This document shows positions 1-5,266 of a DNA stretch of 64,000 bases, in pieces (positions within the stretch are counted from its first letter, which is position 1; each line of letters begins with the position of its first letter). Under the pieces are notes generated by a model. It had not been told where the DNA came from. It saw only the letters and a list, made by a program, of their open reading frames with translations, and made no database searches. Both the position numbers and the translations under genes were made by a program. The DNA comes from Alphaproteobacteria bacterium (GTDB taxonomy: Bacteria; Pseudomonadota; Alphaproteobacteria; Rhizobiales; Xanthobacteraceae), in NCBI GenBank assembly GCA_005884685.1, contig VBAH01000059.1:1-64000 (forward strand), given 5' to 3'.

Positions 1-629
1 CTGTCTGGGAGCAGAAGGTGACGATCACCGCCGACGATGGCAGGCTGCTCGAACTGCGGCGAGTGCTCATCAAGTTGGACCAGCCGACTCGGGACGGAGA
101 GACGGAGGTGGCCTTGCTGTGCGACCTGACGGTCGAGCAGGCCTGTGCCTTGACCTTGGCGCGTCTCTATCTCAAGCGGTGGAAAATCGAGACCGTGTTC
201 CAAGTGTTGACCGATGTGCTGCAAGGCGAGCATCCGCGTCTGGGGTATCCCAAGGCGGCGTTGTTCGCGTTTTGCGTCACGGTGCTGGCCTATAACCTCT
301 TGTCGGTAATCAAGGCGGCGTTGCGTGTGGTCCATGGGACGGACAAGGTGGAGAAGGAAGTCTCGCTGCATCACATCACCAGTGAGATTCGGCGGACGCA
401 CACCGGCATGATGATTGCCATTCCTCCGATGCAATGGCTGCCGTTGGGGGACATGAATGCCGCGGAATTGGCGAAGGTATTGCTCGAATTGGCACGCCAG
501 GTCGATTTGTCAAAATATCGCAAAGCCCCCACGAAGCCGAAGAAGCCAAAGACGCCACGCCAATACGATCCCAAGCACCCCCATGTCTCGACCGCCAAGA
601 TATTGGCGAAACGCCGCCAAGGTGAATAA
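1..629 (+). CDS. IS4-type DDE transposase, C-terminal part (cut by window edge)
   Basis: The frame is open from the first bases of the window, so the real start lies outside; the GTG at 18 is only an internal candidate. About 50 residues after that GTG comes LYLKRWKIE, the Y-xx-R-xxx-E segment that carries the last catalytic glutamate of IS4-type transposases. The lysine that normally completes the YREK signature is a Thr here. A hydrophobic helix (LAYNLLSVIKAAL) and a Lys/Pro-rich tail follow. It is one of only three plus-strand genes and the only insertion-sequence gene seen. The left end and the other catalytic acids are missing, so activity cannot be judged. No clear terminal inverted repeat was found in the 260 bases after the stop. 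Confidence 0.8.
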   Translation, partial: VWEQKVTITADDGRLLELRRVLIKLDQPTRDGETEVALLCDLTVEQACALTLARLYLKRWKIETVFQVLTDVLQGEHPRLGYPKAALFAFCVTVLAYNLLSVIKAALRVVHGTDKVEKEVSLHHITSEIRRTHTGMMIAIPPMQWLPLGDMNAAELAKVLLELARQVDLSKYRKAPTKPKKPKTPRQYDPKHPHVSTAKILAKRRQGE

Positions 630-826
630 CGCGATTGCGATTTCAAGACCCCCCAGGCAGCAGTCAACGCCGGAGCTCCTCTCTCGATTGCCTTGCCGGC
701 TTACCTGACGGGCCTCCCACTTTATAGGTTACTAGACCGGTCTTCCTTGTAGATGATATGTGCGACCCCTCATGTGGCCGTGGAATGGCTGGCCCGTGGC
801 TCCCTGCCGCAACGGTCGCAGACGAC

Positions 827-900
827 CATGCTATTGCGCTCCCTTGACTTGTTGTCTACCATCAGAGATGAAGGCCTCCTCAGCGGCCTTATAGCTGAGA
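827..900. repeat. 74-bp direct repeat, copy 1
   Basis: It matches 1849-1922 at 71 of 74 positions. On the minus strand it begins at the last codons of the SLOG-type gene (Ser-Gln-Leu-stop) and continues into a hairpin with AAGGCC/GGCCTT arms and a smaller CATC/GATG hairpin. On the plus strand it reads as an open 24-codon peptide starting MLLRSLDLLST, and all three differences from copy 2 are synonymous in that frame. Confidence 0.9.
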
Positions 901-1152
901 AGCGGCTGGACCGTTCTGGCCGCGAAGCTCGTCAACGGTGAAGTCCTCGCGCTGCGACTCGATGTCGCAGGGATGAATGGTCCCGACCAGGTCAGGGCGA
1001 TTCGCCAGGATCAGCCGATGGAAGTCGGCGTCCGCGCCGATCGCCCCGCCGTGATGCACATGAGCAAGGTCACGACCAGCCAGGAGCCAGGACACGGACT
1101 CTCGCTGGGCGGGAGTCATGCCCCGCCTAGTTCCCGTAAAACCAAGGATCAT
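889..1152 (-). CDS. SLOG/YspA-like nucleotide-binding protein, C-terminally truncated
   Basis: Starts at ATG 1152 after a strong GGGAGGGGG ribosome site and overlaps the upstream stop as ATGA. The 87-residue product has the Rossmann-like SLOG signature: GFTGTRRGMT at the N-terminus, then HHGGAIGAD-xxF and a conserved IHP. Members of this family bind nucleotides or nucleotide-derived ligands. The usual C-terminal third (RN-xx-IV and a final GG-TW region) is absent: the frame instead runs into the 74-bp repeat and stops as ...AASQL. I infer truncation by the repeat. Last gene of the left operon; function unknown. Confidence 0.65.
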   Translation of the reverse strand: MILGFTGTRRGMTPAQRESVSWLLAGRDLAHVHHGGAIGADADFHRLILANRPDLVGTIHPCDIESQREDFTVDELRGQNGPAASQL

Positions 1153-1448
1153 CCCCCTCCCTCCTTCTCTTCTTTCGCTGGCAGCCGTCGAAACAGCACC
1201 TTCTCCACCAGGCTGTGCAGGGCCTCGGCCACCGTGAAGCCGCAGCCGCACAGACGGTGAGGGCCGCCAAAGACCATCTCGTCAGGCGTAGCACCTTCCG
1301 GTGCTTCGTAGTTGCGCCAGGCCCTCATGGCCTTGTCAACGCTTCGATGCTCTTCCACGGCCAGGGCAGAGAAGGTTCCCAGTCCGTCTTTGAAGATTAG
1401 GATCTTCCAGCCGTTATCGATTAGCTTGGCCGCTTCTTCGGCGTTCAT
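1149..1448 (-). CDS. Small hypothetical protein (99 aa)
   Basis: ATG at 1448 overlaps the upstream stop (ATGA), and its own stop overlaps the next start, so the three genes between the 74-bp repeats are translationally coupled. The product begins MNAEEAAKLIDNGWKIL, has a beta-rich middle (ILIFKDGLGTFSALAV) and a Cys-Gly-Cys (RLCGCGF) near residue 70. It ends in a charged Lys/Glu/Gly tail that corresponds to the ribosome site of the next gene. I do not recognise a family. The N-terminal pattern of helix followed by strand would suit a small ligand-binding or regulatory domain, but that is a guess. Confidence 0.7.
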   Translation of the reverse strand: MNAEEAAKLIDNGWKILIFKDGLGTFSALAVEEHRSVDKAMRAWRNYEAPEGATPDEMVFGGPHRLCGCGFTVAEALHSLVEKVLFRRLPAKEEKEGGG

Positions 1449-1795
1449 GTTGCTACATCGTCTCCAAAGTCGTGATCGATCAGCCAGCGCACCTCCATGC
1501 GCACGGCCTCTTCCCTGGTGGCTGCTTCGTGAAGCACCGGGCCGCCCGAGAGGCGCAAGTCAGCGCGCCAGGGGCCTTTCCAGGACCTGGTCCAGCTGGC
1601 TATGCGGCCCTTGTCTCCAAGGAGGAGACGCAAGGCCCTGAAGGCCAGTCGCTTCCAGAGCTTGACCGGCTCCACTCGGCCCGCCCGTCTTGAGAGCTTG
1701 AACACGCTCTTAACGGGAGGGGGAGGGCCCGCGCCGGGGCCCTCCAAGTAAAGCGCGCGGCCCTGCTCGTCGATGATGAGCACGGTCTTCTCCAC
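1445..1795 (-). CDS. Hypothetical protein (116 aa)
   Basis: GTG start at 1795; the stop overlaps the next gene as ATGA. The protein opens with a strand (TVLIIDEQGRALYL), then a Gly/Pro-rich linker and a basic region rich in Arg and Trp (RLAFRALRLLLGDKGRIASW), and ends acidic (DHDFGDDVAT). No recognised domain. It is the first gene after repeat copy 2 and, with the two following genes, forms the ~1-kb segment bracketed by the repeats. The basic middle could contact nucleic acid, but nothing in the sequence proves it. Confidence 0.65.
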   Translation of the reverse strand: MEKTVLIIDEQGRALYLEGPGAGPPPPVKSVFKLSRRAGRVEPVKLWKRLAFRALRLLLGDKGRIASWTRSWKGPWRADLRLSGGPVLHEAATREEAVRMEVRWLIDHDFGDDVAT

Positions 1796-1848
1796 CCTCA
1801 GCCTCCTCTGGTCGACCTCTGGCAGGATAGATCGTCACGCCAGTCGAA

Positions 1849-1922
1849 CATGCTATTGCGCTCTCTTGACCTGTTGTCTACCATCAGAGATGAAGGCCTT
1901 CTCAGCGGCCTTATAGCTGAGA
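1849..1922. repeat. 74-bp direct repeat, copy 2
   Basis: Pairs with 827-900. It overlaps the 3' end of the DUF2997 gene, giving it the same Ser-Gln-Leu-stop ending as the SLOG gene at copy 1. The AAGGCC/GGCCTT hairpin is kept. Together the copies bracket about 950 bp with three coupled genes. Confidence 0.9.
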
Positions 1923-2108
1923 CGTCGTCAGTCGGGCGTCGGGCGGCCTCTCAAAGTGCTCGGGCTTGAGCTTCTGCTCGGTGACCACGCCCATTCGCGC
2001 TTGCAGCTCGCGGGTGAGCTCCGTACAGGAGCCGCCCTTGACGCCCTGGACCTCGAAGGTGATCTTCCCTTCTTGGTCCACCAGGATCTCGACCGTCGGT
2101 CCTTGCAT
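1911..2108 (-). CDS. DUF2997-family protein
   Basis: ATG 2108 follows an AAGGGGG ribosome site; a longer frame to 2303 is a shadow of the neighbour. The 65-residue product matches the DUF2997 pattern as I know it: VEILVDQEGKITFEV, then GVKGGSC, then LTRELQARMG and a late EH-FE. DUF2997 proteins are small, of unknown function, and typically sit next to DUF1257 (Ycf35) genes, as here (gap of 11 bases). The last residues (RLTTSQL) are encoded by the 74-bp repeat and look like a replacement of the native tail. Confidence 0.75.
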   Translation of the reverse strand: MQGPTVEILVDQEGKITFEVQGVKGGSCTELTRELQARMGVVTEQKLKPEHFERPPDARLTTSQL

Positions 2109-2119
2109 GGTGATCCCCC

Positions 2120-2626
2120 TTAGAATTTCCTGCCGACCACGCCAGCCGTGACAAACGCCGGCGACGCCGTGATCTTGACCTTGCCGTCGGCGGTGGTCTC
2201 CACGCCTTGCACCTGCCAGCCCGCCGCCTTGCAGTCGGCGATGGCCTTGTGCTTGCCCACCGCCTGGAAGAGCTTCTCGCCCTTGTCGCCAACGAAATCG
2301 CACAGCCCACGGCCGCCGGCGTAGAAGTCAAAGGCCAGGCGTAGGTTGCCGTCCTGGTCCCTGCAGAGGCCCACCTCGTAGGCGTGCTGGTTTCCAGGGA
2401 CGCCGATGGCGTGCTCGCACTTGCCGTAGTCTTCGGGCTTGATGCCCTGACGGTAGGCGGCGTTGTCGGCGTGGTAGTCGTTCGCCCAGGAGCCCCACCA
2501 CTTCCAGGTCTTCTGGTTCTCTCGGAGCTCCAGCCCCAGCTCCTCGCAGGCGGCCCGGATGGCCGGCAGGTCGGAGTCTTGCAGCTTCATTTCCACCGTA
2601 CAAACGTGTGAAATTGTACACCTCAT
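2120..2626 (-). CDS. DUF1257 (Ycf35-like) protein
   Basis: 168 residues. The N-terminus ISHVCTVEMKLQDSDLPAIRAACEELG fits, in spaced form, the SHFTTIKT-x-I-x-D-xx-L-xx-AL-xx-LG pattern of DUF1257; the middle has the family's HxAIG, YEVGL and FDFY-GG-GL blocks. The family is known from chloroplasts and cyanobacteria as Ycf35 and occurs in other bacteria beside DUF2997 and a Ycf46-like AAA+ ATPase. All three are present in this operon. Biochemical function is unknown. The start ATG 2626 keeps the family N-terminus; only a weak purine-rich stretch precedes it, and a 66-base gap separates it from the upstream gene. Confidence 0.75.
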   Translation of the reverse strand: MRCTISHVCTVEMKLQDSDLPAIRAACEELGLELRENQKTWKWWGSWANDYHADNAAYRQGIKPEDYGKCEHAIGVPGNQHAYEVGLCRDQDGNLRLAFDFYAGGRGLCDFVGDKGEKLFQAVGKHKAIADCKAAGWQVQGVETTADGKVKITASPAFVTAGVVGRKF

Positions 2627-2692
2627 TTTCTTGAAGTAGCCGAAAGGAAAAAAAGAGGCCGATCATGGACGGCCTCTTGCTGCCGTCGCGCC

Positions 2693-3268
2693 TCAGGGGT
2701 AGCGTCGTTCTTGCATCCTCAAGATCGCGACGACGCAGTCGATGGCGCTCCTGGACGCCTGATACATGGCGCCAAACGGCATATCTTCGGCCGTGCCCCA
2801 CAGGTAAGCGGGAGGCGGCGGGGCCAGCCACTCCATGCCGAGGATCGTCTTGCAGGCGGCTGGCAAGCGGCCGGTGGAGAGGTCGATGATCACCTTGTCG
2901 TCAGGGAGGGCCAGCCAAACATGGACCTCCGGCAGGCTCAGGACCAGTCGGTTGCCGGCCCGTGTGATCACAGGGGCCATGCCGCGTCGCCAGAGCTGGG
3001 CGACCTCGGAGCGCTCGTCCCATTCGTAGCCGAAATGCGCGGCGGGGTCGTCCATGGCGATCTCCGCCGGCACGCGCAGCCAGAAGGCGCTTCCCGCCTG
3101 GATGAGCACTCGCGGCGCTTGAGGTAGGGCCCTGATTTCCTCCAGCCCGCACCAGGCGATGTCCAGGCAGTGGCCAAGAGGCAGGTTCGCTTCGCCCAGC
3201 TCCTCGCGCATGGCGACCATCACCCGCTCGTACAACGCATCGCGACCGTCCTTGTCAAGCGGCGGCAC
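2693..3268 (-). CDS. Hypothetical protein with a Cys-His-Asp order (191 aa)
   Basis: The start is taken as GTG 3268, inside the end of the preceding gene (14-base overlap, good GAGGAAGA ribosome site); a longer frame upstream is only shadow. Three conserved-looking blocks stand out: LGHCLDIAW (Cys near residue 40), EVHVWLALPD (His near 125) and KVIIDLSTG (Asp near 135). This Cys...HxW...D order resembles the catalytic order of transglutaminase-like and arylamine-acetyltransferase-like folds. That comparison is motif-level inference only. The C-terminus is Pro-rich (LAPPPPAYLWG). Operon position suggests a partner of the AAA/DUF1257/DUF2997 set. Confidence 0.65.
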   Translation of the reverse strand: MPPLDKDGRDALYERVMVAMREELGEANLPLGHCLDIAWCGLEEIRALPQAPRVLIQAGSAFWLRVPAEIAMDDPAAHFGYEWDERSEVAQLWRRGMAPVITRAGNRLVLSLPEVHVWLALPDDKVIIDLSTGRLPAACKTILGMEWLAPPPPAYLWGTAEDMPFGAMYQASRSAIDCVVAILRMQERRYP

Positions 3269-4301
3269 CGTCTTCCTCCTCGTCGAACAGGATGCGCCTC
3301 TGGTGCTTGTTCTGGATGGCCTGGGCCACCTTCTGGTCCATGACCTTGAGCACGCCGTCCATGACCTGGGCGATCTGCTGGGCCACTCCCGAAGCGCCCT
3401 GCTTGGCGTCGGCGTTGATCTCCTTGACGCCGGTCTCCTTGAGCAGGGCCTCGGCTTGCTCAAGCACAGGGAGCGCATCACCGGCGCTCATGGCCCCGGC
3501 GAAGCTCTTGAAGGCGCTCACCGCCTCGACGAAGCTGGTCAGGGTGTCCGTTCGCAGGCCGCCGCCGGCCTGGATGCGCGCGAGCATGGTCTTGGCGACC
3601 TCTCGCACCCTTTCCACGTTCTGGCCGATGATCGAGCCCCAGATAGCGTCCAGGTACTCCCCGGCGCCCTTTCGCAGCGCCTCCACGGTCAGGGAGTCGG
3701 CCGACAGGCCCAGTGGCAACTCCAGGAAGACGACCTTGAACGCCGGCCGGAGGGCGTCGGCATTCGCCGGCAACCTGCCAGAGAACTTCTCATAGATGGC
3801 GGGCTTCTTCTCCTTGAGCTCCTCGATGATCCCGCCCCAGGCGCCGACCAGCGAGTTGACCAAGGGGGCCCAGCGCTCCTGGATGATGGCGTTGATCTCT
3901 TGCCTGACGCTCTCCACGGAAGCACGCGGGACGATCGCGTCATCGGAGAGGACATCAGCAAGGGTGGAGATCGAGCCGTCGGCCAGGGTCATCTTCGCCG
4001 TGACCTGGGCCCTGACGGTCTTTCGGTCCAGGGCCCTGCGCAAGGCCCCTTCGACGCTGTCGAACTGCTTGCCCCAGCTCTGAGGCAAGATGTAGAAGCT
4101 GGGCGTGCTGACATCGTCCTCGCCGGCCGTGAAGCTCAGCTCGCCCGCTTTGACCTCGGCGCCATTCAGGCTGACCCTGCCCCTCCAGCGTCGGACGCGC
4201 ACGCGGCACAGGCAGATCTCTTTCCCCAGTTGGTCCACCAGGCGGCGATAACCCTCCACGGTCTCGACGCCCTTGTTGTTCTCAGGAGCGCTGTGGCTCA
4301 T
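3255..4301 (-). CDS. Hypothetical protein (348 aa)
   Basis: ATG 4301 lies inside the upstream gene (20-base overlap). The first ~80 residues are beta-rich and include CLCRVRVRRWRG. The middle is a long helical region (VRQEINAIIQERWAPLVNSLVGAWGGIIEELKEKKP, in spaced form), and the last ~80 residues are amphipathic helices rich in Ala/Gln/Val ending in an acidic FDEEED tail. No transmembrane segment or known catalytic motif is visible. The gene is embedded in the left operon by overlaps on both sides, so it is probably co-translated with its neighbours. I do not recognise the family. Confidence 0.7.
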   Translation of the reverse strand: MSHSAPENNKGVETVEGYRRLVDQLGKEICLCRVRVRRWRGRVSLNGAEVKAGELSFTAGEDDVSTPSFYILPQSWGKQFDSVEGALRRALDRKTVRAQVTAKMTLADGSISTLADVLSDDAIVPRASVESVRQEINAIIQERWAPLVNSLVGAWGGIIEELKEKKPAIYEKFSGRLPANADALRPAFKVVFLELPLGLSADSLTVEALRKGAGEYLDAIWGSIIGQNVERVREVAKTMLARIQAGGGLRTDTLTSFVEAVSAFKSFAGAMSAGDALPVLEQAEALLKETGVKEINADAKQGASGVAQQIAQVMDGVLKVMDQKVAQAIQNKHQRRILFDEEEDGAAA

Positions 4302-4527
4302 TGTGCTTCTCCTCGGCTATTCTTCGGAAGGTGACCGACACGCCGTAGACGAGTCGGTCATTTACCAGGTGCGCCAAAGGCCCTGTACAGTTGGTCAGGC
4401 ACCAGCCGGCCCCGCGAAACGAGAGAACCATGGCGGGAAACTCATAGGCGGGTAGGCCGCCCTCGAAGATCACGTCGCGGCGAGGTCCACAGGCGTCCGT
4501 GGTCTCGGTCACGCAGTAGGGAGGCAT
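4282..4527 (-). CDS. Small Cys-containing hypothetical protein (81 aa)
   Basis: Starts at ATG 4527, which overlaps the preceding stop as TGATG, and its 3' end overlaps the next gene by 20 bases. It has four cysteines (PYCVTET, DACGP, GWCLTNCTG), which could bind a metal or form a small fold, and a basic C-terminus. No family recognised. Overlaps on both sides support that it is really translated. Confidence 0.6.
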   Translation of the reverse strand: MPPYCVTETTDACGPRRDVIFEGGLPAYEFPAMVLSFRGAGWCLTNCTGPLAHLVNDRLVYGVSVTFRRIAEEKHNEPQRS

Positions 4528-4994
4528 CAGGAACCACCCTGCGCGAGGGTCGCAGGCGTGATCGAGCGGAGCCTGGCGATGAGCTCATCGAGGCTCGTGC
4601 AGAGGTTGTCGGCCGGGCCCAAAAGCAAAACCATTAGCTCAGGCTCACACTGGTCCAGGGCCAGCGTAAAGACGGGCTTGTTCAGGCCGGCCGCGTAGCC
4701 GGCCTCGAGATGGGCGCTTCGACCGCAAGGCAGGACCAGTACCACGCAGTCGGCCTTGTCCAGGGCGTTCTTGTCGCTGGTGAAGCCGGCCTGCGCGATC
4801 GGGTGCTTGAGGCCCTCACGCCATTCGGCGGGGCACCAGTCCTTCCATTCCGCGGCGATGTCTCTCCAGGAGAAGCCGGGGTCGTTCTCGTCGGGATGGC
4901 GGAAGTCATAGACCGACAGGCCCTGGTCCCTCAGGGCCTGGACCACGCCCTCGTGGTAGCCGTTTCGCCAACTGGAGGCCACGTATATGTACAT
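4527..4994 (-). CDS. Nucleoside 2-deoxyribosyltransferase-like protein
   Basis: 155 residues with the expected layout of the family: YVASSWRN at the N-terminus (ligand-binding loop), VYDFRHP, FSWRDIAAEW in the middle and the block ADCVVLVLPCGRSAHLEAGYAAG, in which the Glu after His-Leu is the candidate nucleophile. Known members cleave or transfer the N-glycosidic bond of deoxynucleosides, or handle related nucleotides, with a Rossmann-like fold in the same superfamily as SLOG domains. In phages such enzymes may act in nucleotide salvage or in destroying a nucleotide signal. Coupled to the next gene by TGATG; the SLOG-type gene lies further down the same operon. Confidence 0.75.
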   Translation of the reverse strand: MYIYVASSWRNGYHEGVVQALRDQGLSVYDFRHPDENDPGFSWRDIAAEWKDWCPAEWREGLKHPIAQAGFTSDKNALDKADCVVLVLPCGRSAHLEAGYAAGLNKPVFTLALDQCEPELMVLLLGPADNLCTSLDELIARLRSITPATLAQGGS

Positions 4995-5005
4995 AAGTAT
5001 CCCTC

Positions 5006-5266
5006 TTAATCAAGCGGACAAAGGCCGTTCTTTCGACACAGCTCGCGGGCTAGCTGGGCGTTATCGGCGTGAAAACTGACCGAGCCCTTGTCCGTCTCGA
5101 CCGTGAACACCGGTAGCTCGGCGACGGTCATACTCGCGACCGACGTATGACAGCGGCTACAACGGCCGTATTCATACAATTCCGCATTCAGGCGCCCTAA
5201 ACAGGTAGGGCAGTGGAGGCCGACCTGCGACTCCATGAGGTCAACCAGCGTCTTTTCAACAGCCAT
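5006..5266 (-). CDS. Small zinc-ribbon protein (86 aa)
   Basis: ATG 5266 overlaps the stop of the AAA+ ATPase gene (TGATG), so translation is coupled; the longer upstream frame is shadow. The product has two Cys pairs, CPTC near residue 18 and CSRC near 35, the spacing of a zinc ribbon, followed by a beta hairpin (ELPVFTVETDKGSVSF) and a short helix ending near a final Cys. It may be an adaptor or partner of the ATPase. No named family recognised. Confidence 0.7.
   Translation of the reverse strand: MAVEKTLVDLMESQVGLHCPTCLGRLNAELYEYGRCSRCHTSVASMTVAELPVFTVETDKGSVSFHADNAQLARELCRKNGLCPLD

Noticed and set aside
753-941. 62-codon plus-strand frame containing repeat copy 1
   Set aside because: No ribosome site, and it runs antisense over the end of the SLOG gene. 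The shared peptide is reported as a property of the repeat, not as a gene.
827-1922. Integron-like gene cassette with attC sites
   Set aside because: The repeats are at gene ends and can form a hairpin, but the consensus core sites (GTTRRRY and RYYYAAC) were not found at their ends, and there is no integrase in the window.
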